A stretch of DNA of 64,000 nucleotides from Xenophilus sp. E41 (GCF_003671765.1 NZ_QPIB01000008.1:445224-509223); one strand, 5' to 3'. Counted from the stretch's first letter, positions 17,616-25,859 are shown. A program made the numbers and translations. The notes: generated by a model not told the origin, from the sequence alone.

Positions 17616-18029
17616 ATGGCCTTCGGTACCCAGGACGAACCCGATGACGTGATGAACGAGATCAACATGACGCCGCTGGTCGACGTCATGCTGGTGCTCC
17701 TCATCATCTTCATCATCACCGTGCCGGTGATGAAGCACGCCGTGAACATCGACCTGCCGCGCGAGACCACGCAGCGGGAAGAGACCAAGCCCGAGACGAT
17801 CTCGCTGAGCGTCGACGCCAGCGGCAGCTATTACTGGAACCAGGAAAAGATCGACGACGCCACGCTGGAGTCGCGCCTGGCCGCGGCGGGCGCCCAGCAG
17901 CAGCCGCCGGATCTGCACATCCGCGCCGACAAGGACGTGCGCTACGAGCGCGTGGCGGGCGCCATGGCCGCCGCGACGCGCGCCGGCGTGCACAAGATCG
18001 GCTTCATCAACGACCCGACGAAGAACTGA
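17616..18029 (+). CDS. exbD: biopolymer transport protein ExbD
   Basis: A 137-residue protein with one N-terminal membrane helix carrying the proton-relay Asp23 (NMTPLVDVMLVLLIIFII), then a periplasmic domain ending ADKDVRYERVAGAMAAA ... IGFINDP, as in ExbD/TolR. It completes the TonB-ExbB-ExbD motor. No terminator follows directly; the next gene, hemP, has its own promoter and Fur box. Confidence 0.96.
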   Translation: MAFGTQDEPDDVMNEINMTPLVDVMLVLLIIFIITVPVMKHAVNIDLPRETTQREETKPETISLSVDASGSYYWNQEKIDDATLESRLAAAGAQQQPPDLHIRADKDVRYERVAGAMAAATRAGVHKIGFINDPTKN

Positions 18030-18060
18030 GGGCGGCACACAAAAAAATGCATCGCAGCGA

Positions 18061-18088
18061 TTGACTTCTTATTGCGAATCATTATCAT
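18061..18088 (+). promoter_or_regulatory. hemP promoter
   Basis: TTGACT (18061-18066) and TATCAT (18083-18088) are 16 bases apart, 31 bases upstream of the hemP start. The -10 box lies inside the Fur box, giving a direct way to repress. Confidence 0.7.
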
Positions 18089-18092
18089 TTGA
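18074..18092. promoter_or_regulatory. Fur box upstream of hemP
   Basis: GCGAATCATTATCATTTGA agrees with the 19-base Fur consensus at about 13 positions, including the central ATTATCATT. This is the best of the three Fur boxes in the window. Confidence 0.85.
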
Positions 18093-18119
18093 TCATCGCC
18101 TTCCAGAAGGACTTCCTCC

Positions 18120-18338
18120 ATGCAAGCCACACCGACCGCCTTCAATGTTCTGAGCCATCCTTCGCTGGACCAAGCCGGCGGCGGCGCGGGCACCGCCCTG
18201 GCCTCCAGCGTGCACCCGGCCCACTTGGTCCAGAGCAACGAATTGCTCAAGGGGCAGAAGACCATCGGCATCATGCACAACGGCTCGCTCTATCGTCTGC
18301 AGGCCACCAAACTCGGCAAGCTGATCCTCACCAAGTAA
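18120..18338 (+). CDS. hemP: hemin uptake protein HemP
   Basis: A 72-residue protein. The C-terminal half has the HemP signature: SNELLKGQKTIGIMHNGSLY followed by RLQATKLGKLILTK. HemP proteins are small, Fur-repressed and needed for haem uptake in several proteobacteria; in Burkholderiales they have been linked to activation of the haem-receptor operon. Here it is monocistronic between a strong Fur box and a strong terminator, with no haem receptor beside it. Confidence 0.92.
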   Translation: MQATPTAFNVLSHPSLDQAGGGAGTALASSVHPAHLVQSNELLKGQKTIGIMHNGSLYRLQATKLGKLILTK

Positions 18339-18373
18339 AGGATCGGCGCCCCTCGCAAGTTTCATCGTGGGGC

Positions 18374-18408
18374 GACTCGAGGAGATGATTCTCCGAGGGT
18401 CGTTTTTG
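18374..18408 (+). terminator. hemP terminator
   Basis: CGACTCGAGGAG pairs imperfectly with CTCCGAGGGTCG around ATGATT, followed by TTTTT. Confidence 0.85.
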
Positions 18409-18471
18409 GCTAGCCACGGTTTTCCCAGCCAAGCCCTTTTTTCCACGCTGCGACGCTCCCAGAAAGAACAA

Positions 18472-18496
18472 AGCCGGCCCTCGAGGCCGGCTTTTT
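18472..18496. terminator. intrinsic terminator upstream of the GlcG/HbpS gene end
   Basis: AGCCGGCC and GGCCGGCT pair around a 4-base loop, followed by TTTTT on the plus strand. The minus-strand side is T-rich too, so it may end the minus gene at 18519. Confidence 0.8.
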
Positions 18497-18518
18497 CATG
18501 GGCAAAGTGTCCGCGTGC

Positions 18519-18926
18519 TCAGAGCCCGAGGGCCGCGATGCCCGCCTTGGCGATCTGCGCGTCCTCGTTGGACTTCACGCCGCTCACGCCCACGGCACCG
18601 ATCACCTGGCCGTCCTTCACGATCGGCACACCGCCCTCGAGCATGCCCTTCACAGCCGGCGCCGTGAGGAAGGCGGTGCGGCCGCCGTTGATGACGTCTT
18701 CATAGCCCTTGCTCTCGCGGCGCCCCAAGGCAGCGGTGTGCGCCTTGGCCGGCGCGATGTGCGAGGACAGCGCGGCCGCGCCGTCCAGGCGCTGCAGCCA
18801 CAGCAGGTGGCCGGCGTCGTCGCTGATGGCGATGGTCACGGCCCAGTTGTTCTTCAGCGCTTCGGCTTCCGCAGCCGCGGCGATGCGCTTGACGTCGTCG
18901 AGTTCGAGGTAGTGCTTGGTCTTCAT
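18519..18926 (-). CDS. GlcG/HbpS-family protein (DUF336)
   Basis: A 135-residue single-domain protein. The family pattern is visible: VTIAISDDAGHLLWLQRLDGA, then KAHTAALGRRES and a C-terminal GGVPIVKDGQVIGAVGVSG. Relatives include the haem-binding HbpS and GlcG; most have unknown functions, although haem or small-aromatic binding is often proposed. The start at 18926 gives the family length. There is no signal peptide. Its closeness to the hemP/iron locus is suggestive but not proof of a role in haem handling. Confidence 0.82.
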   Translation of the reverse strand: MKTKHYLELDDVKRIAAAAEAEALKNNWAVTIAISDDAGHLLWLQRLDGAAALSSHIAPAKAHTAALGRRESKGYEDVINGGRTAFLTAPAVKGMLEGGVPIVKDGQVIGAVGVSGVKSNEDAQIAKAGIAALGL

Positions 18927-19129
18927 GGTGTCAGCTCTGCGAAGGGCAAAAGGTCGAGCATAGCGCCCGGCGGCCGCTGTCGTGACGGATCGCGCGCGGA
19001 GCCAGGGTGGGCTTGCTCGGCGCGCGGTTTCTCCGGGGCGCCTCTTGCAGCCTTCTAGAATCCGCCCCATCTGTTCCCCGTGCGTCCGCACCCGCGTTGC
19101 GCAGCCCACCCTTTCCAGGAGTTCCTGCC

Positions 19130-19831
19130 ATGACCGATCGCGCCGACACCTTCGAATCCCCCGTCGCCTACGGCCAGGCGCTGCCGCAGGCCGAACGGCA
19201 GCGCGTGCTGCGCAACACCTACTGGCTGCTGGCGCTGAGCCTGATCCCGACCGTGCTTGGCGCATGGCTGGGTGTGGCCACGGGCCTGACCCGTTCGCTG
19301 ACCGGCGGCCTCGGCCTGGTGGTGTTCATGCTGGGCGCCTTCGGCTTCATGTTCGCGATCGAGAAGACCAAGAATTCCGCCGCCGGCGTGCCGGTGCTGC
19401 TGGGCTTCACCTTCTTCATGGGCCTGATGCTGTCGCGGCTGATCGCGATGGTGCTGGGCTTCAAGAACGGCTCCGAGCTGGTGATGACCGCCTTCGGCGG
19501 CACGGCCGGCGTGTTCTTCGTCATGGCATCGCTGGCCACGGTCATCAAGCGCGACCTGTCGGGCATGGGCAAGTTCCTGTTCGTCGGCGTGCTCGTGCTC
19601 TTCATCGGCTCGATCATCAACGTCTTCGTCGGTTCGACGGCCGGCATGCTCGCGATCTCGGTGGCGGCCATCGGGATCTTCTCGGCCTACATGCTGTACG
19701 ACCTGAAGCAGATCATCGACGGCGGCGAGACCAACTACATCAGCGCCACGCTGGCGCTGTACCTCGACCTGTTCAACGTGTTCCAGAGCCTGCTGGCGCT
19801 GCTGGGCATCTTCGGCGGCGAGCGGGAGTAA
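19130..19831 (+). CDS. Bax inhibitor-1/YccA-family membrane protein
   Basis: A 233-residue protein with seven hydrophobic segments. The UPF0005/BI-1 features are visible, such as RNTYWLLALSLIPTVLGAW, IGIFSAYMLYDLKQIIDGGE and a C-terminal ALYLDLFNVFQSLLALLGIF. YccA in E. coli modulates the FtsH protease; whether this protein does so is not known. The start at 19130 is set by CAGGAG upstream and by family length. Confidence 0.9.
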   Translation: MTDRADTFESPVAYGQALPQAERQRVLRNTYWLLALSLIPTVLGAWLGVATGLTRSLTGGLGLVVFMLGAFGFMFAIEKTKNSAAGVPVLLGFTFFMGLMLSRLIAMVLGFKNGSELVMTAFGGTAGVFFVMASLATVIKRDLSGMGKFLFVGVLVLFIGSIINVFVGSTAGMLAISVAAIGIFSAYMLYDLKQIIDGGETNYISATLALYLDLFNVFQSLLALLGIFGGERE

Positions 19832-19868
19832 GGGACGCATCGAGTCCACGACGCTTCGCTGGAACAAC

Positions 19869-19891
19869 AAGGGGGCCGTTATGGCCCCCTT
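19869..19891. terminator. terminator between convergent genes
   Basis: AAGGGGGCC and GGCCCCCTT pair around GTTAT, between the ends of the BI-1 gene and rlmD, serving either strand. Confidence 0.7.
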
Positions 19892-19926
19892 GTGCTTTCT
19901 CGGCTTCGCCCTGTGTGGCGGGCGGT

Positions 19927-21375
19927 TCAGGCGCTGCGTTCGAACACCGCGATCGACTCCACGTGCGCCGTGTGCGGGAACATGTTGATCGCCCCCGCCA
20001 GCGTGCAGCGGTAGCCGGCCTGGTGCACCAGCAGCCCGGCGTCGCGCGCCAGGGTCGACGGGTTGCAGCTCACATAGACGATGCGGCGCGGCGCCGTCCA
20101 GCCGCCGGTGCGCAGTTCGGGCTGCTGTTCCAGGTCGGCCAGCGCCTTGGCCAAGGCGAAGGCGCCTTCGCGCGGCGGGTCGACCAGCCAGCGGTCGGCG
20201 CGCCCGTCGGCCACCAGCATCGCCGGCGTCATCTCGAAGAGGTTGCGTGCTACAAAATTCGTAGCTGCCAGCGCCCGCCCGGCGGGCGTTTCGGCCCGAT
20301 TTCTTTCGAAATTCTGCTGCGCGCGCGCCACCAGCACCTCGCTGCCCTCGATGCCCAGCACCTCGCCCGCCTGCGTGGCCAGCGGCAGGGTGAAATTGCC
20401 CAGGCCGCAGAACCAGTCGATCACGCGTTCGCCGGCCTGCACGTCCAGCAGCCGCAGCGCACGCGAAACGAGCACGCGGTTGATGTGCGGGTTGACCTGC
20501 GTGAAGTCGGTCGGCTTGAAGGGCATCGTGATGCCGAAGTCCGGCAGTTCATAGGCGAGCTGCGGGCCGCCCTCTTCCAGCCGATGCACGGTGTCGGGCC
20601 CCTTCGGCTGCAGCCACCATTGCACGCGGTCATGCGCGGCCGCGAAGCTTTTCAGGCGCTGCACGTCGGCACCGCTCAGCGGCTCCAGGTGCCGCAGCAC
20701 GAGCGCGATCACGCCGAGCTGCGTGGTGCCGGGCGCGTCGCCGCAGGCCACCTCGATCTGCGGACAGGTCTGGCGCGCATCGAGCGAATCGATCAGCCCG
20801 CGCAGTGGCACCAGCATGTCGCTCACCGCGCGCGGAAGCACCGGGCAGACCGTCATGTCGGCCACGTAGCGGCTCTTGCGCTCGTGGAAGCCGATCAGCG
20901 TCGTTCCCTTCTTCTCCACGTAGCGCACCGACAGCCGCGCGCGGTAGCGGTAGTGCCAGCTCGGACCTTCCAGCGGCCGCAGCAGCGTCTCGGGCTTGAC
21001 CTTGCCCAGGTGCCACAGGTTGTCTTCCAGCGCGCGCTGCTTCACGGCGACCTGCGCCGCCGGGTCGAGGTGCTGCATCTTGCAGCCGCCGCAGGCCCCG
21101 GCGTGCAGGCCGAAATGCGGGCAGCCCGGCCGCACGCGTTGCGAAGACTCGCGGCGCAACGCCGACAGCGTGCCCTGCTCCCAGTTGTTCTTCTTGCGAT
21201 GCACGTTCACCCGCACCTGCTCGAAGGGCAGCGCGCCGTCGATGAACACCACCTTGCCGTCGGGCCGGTGGGCGACGCCCTGCGCTTCGAGGTCGATCGA
21301 TTCGACGTGCAGCCAGCCGTCGTCGGAGGGTGGCGTCGTGGTCAGCGCCGGGTTGTTCTGGGTCGAATCCGTCAT
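19927..21375 (-). CDS. rlmD: 23S rRNA (uracil-1939-C5)-methyltransferase RlmD
   Basis: A 482-residue RlmD/RumA enzyme. An N-terminal TRAM-like region is followed by the [4Fe-4S] cysteines ([19 protein letters not shown] and a later TVCPVL). The SAM domain has [16 protein letters not shown], the motif LVDPPREGA and the nucleophile Cys in [12 protein letters not shown]. The start at 21375 (MTDSTQNN) is preferred; the upstream frame is not family-like. Oddity: about residues 355-375 ([19 protein letters not shown]) are encoded by repeat copy 3, an insertion of roughly ten residues in a surface loop after the SAM-binding acidic strand. Confidence 0.95.
   Translation of the reverse strand: MTDSTQNNPALTTTPPSDDGWLHVESIDLEAQGVAHRPDGKVVFIDGALPFEQVRVNVHRKKNNWEQGTLSALRRESSQRVRPGCPHFGLHAGACGGCKMQHLDPAAQVAVKQRALEDNLWHLGKVKPETLLRPLEGPSWHYRYRARLSVRYVEKKGTTLIGFHERKSRYVADMTVCPVLPRAVSDMLVPLRGLIDSLDARQTCPQIEVACGDAPGTTQLGVIALVLRHLEPLSGADVQRLKSFAAAHDRVQWWLQPKGPDTVHRLEEGGPQLAYELPDFGITMPFKPTDFTQVNPHINRVLVSRALRLLDVQAGERVIDWFCGLGNFTLPLATQAGEVLGIEGSEVLVARAQQNFERNRAETPAGRALAATNFVARNLFEMTPAMLVADGRADRWLVDPPREGAFALAKALADLEQQPELRTGGWTAPRRIVYVSCNPSTLARDAGLLVHQAGYRCTLAGAINMFPHTAHVESIAVFERSA
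20249..20313 (-). repeat. dispersed palindromic repeat, copy 3, inside rlmD
   Basis: On the minus strand: AAATCGGGCC, a GC-rich hairpin, then GCAGCTACGAATTTTGTAGC. It lies wholly in rlmD and is read through in frame. Confidence 0.7.
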
Positions 21376-21453
21376 CGGGTGATTGTCGTTGGCAGGCGGT
21401 GCGGCAGAGGCCGGCGGCCCAGTGTCGTGCACGCCGCTCAGCATGCAGAAACC

Positions 21454-21511
21454 GCTACAAACTCCATAGCTGCCGGCGCAAGCGCGGCAACCGCTGGAGG
21501 CCCATCGGGCT
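21454..21511 (-). repeat. dispersed palindromic repeat, copy 4
   Basis: On the minus strand it ends GGCAGCTATGGAGTTTGTAGC after a GC hairpin. It occupies most of the gap between nlpD and rlmD. Confidence 0.65.
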
Positions 21512-21514
21512 CAT

Positions 21515-21552
21515 GAAAAACAAAAGCCGAGCCGGCATGCGCCTGGCTCGGC
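21515..21552 (-). terminator. nlpD terminator
   Basis: GCCGAGCC and GGCTCGGC pair around an 11-base loop; on the minus strand TTTTGTTTTT follows. It ends the surE-pcm-nlpD unit. Confidence 0.8.
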
Positions 21553-21584
21553 AGGGGGAAGGCTGCACTTGCAGCCGCCGCCGC

Positions 21585-22520
21585 TCAGCGCGCCGGCAGG
21601 TAGCGCGACGGATCGACCGGCTTGCCCTGGCGGCGGATCTCGAAGTGCAGCTTGACGCGGTCGGCGTCGCTGCTGCCCATCTCGGCGATCTTCTGGCCCT
21701 TCTGCACCGACTGGTCTTCCTTCACCAGCAGGGTCTGGTTGTGGGCGTAGGCCGTCAGGTAGGTGTTGTTGTGCTTGAGGATGATGAGGTTGCCGTAGCC
21801 GCGCAGCCCTGCGCCGGCGTAGACGACGCGCCCGTCGGCCGCGGCGAGCACGGCGTCGCCGGCCTTGCCGCCGATGTCCAGGCCCTTGTTCTTCACCTCG
21901 TCGAAGCCGGCGATCAGGCTGCCATGGGCGGGCCAGATCCAGCCGACGTCCTCGTCGCCCGACGCGGCGGCGGCAGGCGCCACCGAAGAGGTGGTGACCG
22001 GCGGCGTCGGCTTCACGGCCGGTGCGCTGGCAGTGGCGGCCGGCGCCGTGGCCGCCGCGGCTGCAGCTGCGGCGCTGGTCGCGGCGGCGGTACCGCTCGT
22101 CGCCGACGGCGCGGTGGATGCAGGGGCCGCGGCGACGGCACCCGCAGCCGGGGGAATCACCCGCAGCACCTGGCCGACCTCGATCAGGTCCGGGTTGTCG
22201 AGGTTGTTCCAGCGAACGAGGTCGCGCCAGTTCTGGCTGGTTTCCGACGCGATGCGGCGGATGGTGTCGCCGGGCCGCACGGCGTAGTAGCCGGGCTTTC
22301 CGAGGTTCTCGACGCCCGGCAGCGGCTTGCCGTTGGCATCGGTGATGGGCAGGCCGTTCGGGCCGATGACCGGCCCGGCGGCTGCGGCCGGCGCCTGGCT
22401 CATGGTGCCGCGGTCTTCGACCGGGGCCGGGCCGCGCTTGGCGGTGCTGCAGCCCGCGACAGCCAGCACGAGCGCCAACGACGACCACACCAGCCAGCGC
22501 CGGTTACCAAAACCCTGCAT
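21585..22520 (-). CDS. nlpD: NlpD-like murein hydrolase activator lipoprotein
   Basis: A 311-residue lipoprotein. The signal ends in lipobox LAVAGC. A LysM domain at about 80-125 (YAVRPGDTIRRIASET ... VGQVLRVIPP) binds peptidoglycan. An Ala/Pro linker follows, then a C-terminal LytM domain (VYAGAGLRGYGNLIILKHN, LTAYAHNQ, LHFEIRRQGKPVDPSRYLP). The usual first zinc His is Asn (NKGLDIGG), as in E. coli NlpD, which activates the amidase AmiC rather than cutting itself. AAGGAAAG six bases upstream fixes the ATG at 22520. It follows surE and pcm. Confidence 0.95.
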   Translation of the reverse strand: MQGFGNRRWLVWSSLALVLAVAGCSTAKRGPAPVEDRGTMSQAPAAAAGPVIGPNGLPITDANGKPLPGVENLGKPGYYAVRPGDTIRRIASETSQNWRDLVRWNNLDNPDLIEVGQVLRVIPPAAGAVAAAPASTAPSATSGTAAATSAAAAAAAATAPAATASAPAVKPTPPVTTSSVAPAAAASGDEDVGWIWPAHGSLIAGFDEVKNKGLDIGGKAGDAVLAAADGRVVYAGAGLRGYGNLIILKHNNTYLTAYAHNQTLLVKEDQSVQKGQKIAEMGSSDADRVKLHFEIRRQGKPVDPSRYLPAR

Positions 22521-22531
22521 GTGTCTTTCCT

Positions 22532-23305
22532 TCAAGCAATCCCGGATTTTAGAGGGACAAAGTGAACGGCCTCAAGAACACGCCGCTCGATCCCACGGGC
22601 ATTTTTATCAATGATGACAAGCGTTTGGCCACCATTTGCAGAAACCGTCGGAGCTACGATGCGCCCGCCCACCGCCAGTTGCTCGACCCACTCCGCCGGC
22701 ACCTCCTCGCCGCCAGCGGCCGCGATGATGCCGGCGTACGGCGCGCCGCGCGCATAGCCGATGCGACCGTCGGCCAGCATCAAGTGCACGTTCGCCAGCC
22801 GGAACGGCCGCAGGTTGGAACGGGCGCGCTCGTGCAGCCCGCGCAGCCGTTCGATGCTGTAGACCTCGCTCGCGACGTGGCTCAGCACCGCAGCCTGGTA
22901 GCCGCAGCCGGTGCCGATCTCCAGCACGCGGCCGAGGCGCTCCTGCGGCTTGCCGGCCAGGGCCGGCGCGCCGAGCAGCAGCTCGATCATGCGGGCGACG
23001 ACGTTCGGCTTGGAAATGGTCTGGCCCAGGCCGATCGGCAGGCTGGTGTCCTCGTACGCCTGGTTGACGAGGGCGCTGTCGACGAAACGATGCCGCTCGA
23101 CCGTGCCCATGGCGCGAAGCACCCGCCCGTCGGCGATGCCCTGCTGGGCCAGCTTTTGCACCATGCGCGCGCGGATGGCTTCGGACGCCATCGAGGGCGT
23201 GCTGCTGACCACCGGGCTGGCCGGCACGGACGGCTGGCGCCCGCGCGTGACGGCCGATGCGGTCGGCGTGAGCTTGACCGGGAACGAGGGGCGCTGCTGG
23301 GCCAT
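22532..23305 (-). CDS. pcm: protein-L-isoaspartate O-methyltransferase
   Basis: A 257-residue enzyme that methylates isoaspartyl residues with SAM, starting repair of aged proteins. Motifs: the substrate loop YEDTSLPIGLGQTISKPNVVA, SAM motif I VLEIGTGCGYQAAVL, and LADGRIGYARGAPYAGIIAAAG. About 40 extra N-terminal residues (Ser/Pro/Val-rich) precede the core compared with E. coli. It starts four bases after the surE stop, and its stop is twelve bases before the nlpD start, so the three genes are one operon. Confidence 0.95.
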   Translation of the reverse strand: MAQQRPSFPVKLTPTASAVTRGRQPSVPASPVVSSTPSMASEAIRARMVQKLAQQGIADGRVLRAMGTVERHRFVDSALVNQAYEDTSLPIGLGQTISKPNVVARMIELLLGAPALAGKPQERLGRVLEIGTGCGYQAAVLSHVASEVYSIERLRGLHERARSNLRPFRLANVHLMLADGRIGYARGAPYAGIIAAAGGEEVPAEWVEQLAVGGRIVAPTVSANGGQTLVIIDKNARGIERRVLEAVHFVPLKSGIA

Positions 23306-23309
23306 GCGC

Positions 23310-24074
23310 TCAGTCGGCCGCGTCGAGGCGGGCCACGGCCTCGCCCCACTCGCCCAGGCGCGCGTGGTCGGTCAGGTCGATCTGCAGGGGCGTGAGGGCC
23401 ACGTGGCCCGCTGCCGTGGCATGGAAATCCGTGCCTTCGCCGCTGTCCTTCGCCCCCCCGGCGCCGGCGATCCAGTACATGGTGTCGCCGCGCGGGCTGT
23501 CCTGCGTGATGACCTTCTCGGCCGCGTGCCGCCGGCCGAGGCGGCAGACCTTGATCGGCTTGAGCTCCTCCACCGGCCGGTTGGGCACGTTGACGTTGAG
23601 CAGCCAGGCCGAGCCGCCGAGCATGCGCTCGCGTTCGATGCGCTGCACCAGCCGCTGCGCGACCTGCGCAGCCGCGTCCACGTGCGCCCAGCCCTTCTCG
23701 ATCTGCGAGATGGCGATGGCGGGGATGCCGAACAGGTAGGCCTCCATCGCAGCGCCGACAGTGCCCGAATAGATGGTGTCGTCGCCCATGTTGGCGCCGT
23801 TGTTGATACCCGAGACCACCAGGTCCGGCCGATAGTCCAGCAAACCCTTGAGCGCGATGTGCACGCAATCCGCGGGCGTGCCCGTCACGTAGCGGAAGCC
23901 GTTGTGCGCCTGGTGGACGTACAGCGGCGCAGACAGGGTCAGTGCGTTGGACTTGGCGCTGTTGTTGTGCTCCGGCGCGATCACCTCGACCTCGGCGATC
24001 TCGGCCAGCGCCTTGTGCAGTGCGACGATGCCGGGCGCCTGGTAACCGTCGTCGTTGGAAATGAGGATCTTCAT
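23310..24074 (-). CDS. surE: 5'-nucleotidase SurE
   Basis: A 254-residue metal-dependent nucleotidase/exopolyphosphatase. The family N-terminus MKILISNDDGYQAPG carries the metal-binding Asp pair. The motifs APEHNNSAKSNALTL and VVSGINNGANMGDDTIYSGT follow. Start 24074 is the conserved Met. It heads the surE-pcm-nlpD unit. A divergent quinone-oxidoreductase gene begins 138 bases away. Confidence 0.96.
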   Translation of the reverse strand: MKILISNDDGYQAPGIVALHKALAEIAEVEVIAPEHNNSAKSNALTLSAPLYVHQAHNGFRYVTGTPADCVHIALKGLLDYRPDLVVSGINNGANMGDDTIYSGTVGAAMEAYLFGIPAIAISQIEKGWAHVDAAAQVAQRLVQRIERERMLGGSAWLLNVNVPNRPVEELKPIKVCRLGRRHAAEKVITQDSPRGDTMYWIAGAGGAKDSGEGTDFHATAAGHVALTPLQIDLTDHARLGEWGEAVARLDAAD

Positions 24075-24212
24075 GGCAGAGCGCGCGATTCTAGGCCGCC
24101 CCTGTGGCGCTCCGCGCCGCCTGGACCGGCGCGCGATCCCGGTCTCGCCAGGGACATCGCGCCCACGGGGGCGGCCCGTATCATGCGCCGCTTCACAGAC
24201 GGAGACTTTCGG

Positions 24213-25199
24213 ATGCATGCATGGCTTTGCGAGGATCCGGTGGGCGTCGACGCGCTCACCTGGAAGGAATTGCCCACGCCGGAGCCCGGGCCGGGTCAGG
24301 TGCTGGTGGAGATCAAGGCAGCGAGCCTGAACTTCCCCGACCTGCTCATCGTCCAGAACAAGTACCAGATCAAGCCGCCCCTGCCCTTCGTGCCCGGCTC
24401 GGAATACGCCGGCATCGTGCGGGCCGTGGGCGAAGGCGTCACGCACCTGAAGGCAGGTCAGAACGTGGCCTGCCTGTCGGGCACCGGCGGCTTCGGCACA
24501 CACACGCTCGCGCCGGCCGCACTGTGCATGCCGCTGCCCGATGGCTTCTCGTACGTGGACGCGGCGGCCTTCATCATGATCTACGCCACGTCCTGGCACG
24601 CGCTGATCGATCGGGCCCAACTGCAGGCCGGCGAGACCGTGCTGGTGCTGGGCGCCGCGGGTGGCGTGGGCACCGCCGCGATCCAGATCGCCAAGGCGGC
24701 GGGGGCGCGCGTGATCGCGGCGGCCTCCACCGACGAGAAGTGTGCGCTGTGCACGTCCATCGGCGCCGATGCGACGATCAACTACAGCACCCATGCCCTG
24801 CCGGGCGCATTCCGCGAGGCGGTCAAGGCGGCCACCGACGGCAAGGGTCCGGACGTGATCTACGACCCGGTGGGCGGCGATTTCGCCGAGCCGGCATTCC
24901 GTTCCATTGCCTGGCGCGGTCGCTATTTGGTGGTGGGATTCGCCTCCGGCCCTATTCCGTCGCTCCCGCTCAATTTGATGCTCCTCAAGGGCGCGTCGCT
25001 GGTGGGCGTGTTCTGGGGCGATTTCGCCAAGCGCGAGCCCAAGGCCAATGCGCAGATGATGGCCGAACTCGCCCAATGGTATGCACAGGGCAAGGTCAAG
25101 CCCGTCATCGACCGCACCATGCCGATGGGCGAATTGAAGGCGGCCTATGCGCACATGGGATCGCGCGGCGTGATGGGCAAGCTCGTGCTCGTCAACTGA
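24213..25199 (+). CDS. NADPH:quinone oxidoreductase-family protein
   Basis: A 328-residue zinc-free medium-chain dehydrogenase. The GroES-like half has PGSEYAGIVRAVGEGV, and the Rossmann half has VLVLGAAGGVGTAAIQIAKA. The family C-terminus GELKAAYAHMGSRGVMGKLV is present. The zinc-binding Cys/His set is absent, as expected for quinone oxidoreductases. ACGGAG upstream fixes the ATG at 24213. The substrate is not determined; enoyl reductase activity is also possible in this family. Confidence 0.9.
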   Translation: MHAWLCEDPVGVDALTWKELPTPEPGPGQVLVEIKAASLNFPDLLIVQNKYQIKPPLPFVPGSEYAGIVRAVGEGVTHLKAGQNVACLSGTGGFGTHTLAPAALCMPLPDGFSYVDAAAFIMIYATSWHALIDRAQLQAGETVLVLGAAGGVGTAAIQIAKAAGARVIAAASTDEKCALCTSIGADATINYSTHALPGAFREAVKAATDGKGPDVIYDPVGGDFAEPAFRSIAWRGRYLVVGFASGPIPSLPLNLMLLKGASLVGVFWGDFAKREPKANAQMMAELAQWYAQGKVKPVIDRTMPMGELKAAYAHMGSRGVMGKLVLVN

Positions 25200-25220
25200 A
25201 GCGCAACAGGCGCCCAAAAA

Positions 25221-25252
25221 CAAAGGCCCGCGAATGCGGGCCTTTGTTTTTT
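25221..25252. terminator. strong bidirectional terminator
   Basis: CAAAGGCCCGC and GCGGGCCTTTG pair around four bases, followed by GTTTTTT-type run; the minus strand also has a T-rich tail. It serves the oxidoreductase gene and the convergent H-NS-like gene. Confidence 0.88.
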
Positions 25253-25281
25253 GAATCGGCGCGCGACGCGCAGGCAGCTGC

Positions 25282-25623
25282 TCAGTTCACCTCGAATTCG
25301 CTGAGAGATTTGCCGGCGGCGAGCGCCTCCGTCACCCAGCGCGGCTTGCGGCCGCGGCCGCCCGACCAGGTCTCGCCCGTCGGGCTGCGGTATTTCACGG
25401 TCGGCTTCGCGGCCGGGGCCGACACGGCCCGCTTGCCAGCGCCCCGCACCGACAGCTTCAGATCGGCGGCGGTGATGCCGTAATCGGCAATCTTCTTGCG
25501 AATGTCCTCGATCACGCCGGCACGCTCGTGGGTGCGCAACTCCTCGGCCTGCTTGCGCAATTGCGCAATGAGCTCGTCGTGCTGCTGAATCTGGGAATTG
25601 ATCTCGGCAAGGGTGATGGCCAT
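25282..25623 (-). CDS. H-NS-family nucleoid protein
   Basis: A 113-residue protein. An N-terminal coiled coil (about 1-50, NSQIQQHDELIAQLRKQAEE) serves for oligomerisation. A C-terminal DNA-binding domain has the family signature YRSPTGETWSGGRGRKPRW, whose GRGRKPRW loop binds AT-rich minor grooves. It is a Bv3F/H-NS-like silencer of AT-rich DNA. It is convergent with the oxidoreductase gene and upstream of tRNA-His on the same strand order. Confidence 0.93.
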   Translation of the reverse strand: MAITLAEINSQIQQHDELIAQLRKQAEELRTHERAGVIEDIRKKIADYGITAADLKLSVRGAGKRAVSAPAAKPTVKYRSPTGETWSGGRGRKPRWVTEALAAGKSLSEFEVN

Positions 25624-25778
25624 TCGAAGGGTCCTTCCAATTGAAACGCCGTGAATTCTAATTCATGTCGAAATGAAGGGAAGACCCAATTCGGCCGGCT
25701 TTTTCATTGCACGATGGAAACCGGATGTTTCACGGCGCAGCAGGGGCCGCAAATTGCGTCGGCCACGACGTCGTGCAA

Positions 25779-25814
25779 GAAAAAACCCCGCATCCTTGCG
25801 AATGCGGGGTTTTG
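25779..25814 (-). terminator. terminator downstream of tRNA-His
   Basis: AACCCCGCATTCG and its partner form a long stem, followed on the minus strand by GTTTTTTC. It ends 46 bases past the tRNA-His 3' end. Confidence 0.85.
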
Positions 25815-25859
25815 CTCTTTAAAGCGACCTTGGTCCGTGCAACCGACAAGATCAAAAGA

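Noticed and set aside
15867..18038. 723-codon open frame opposite tonB-exbB-exbD
   Set aside because: It is the antisense shadow of three well-identified genes, and its low-complexity Arg/Gly runs mirror the TonB proline codons.
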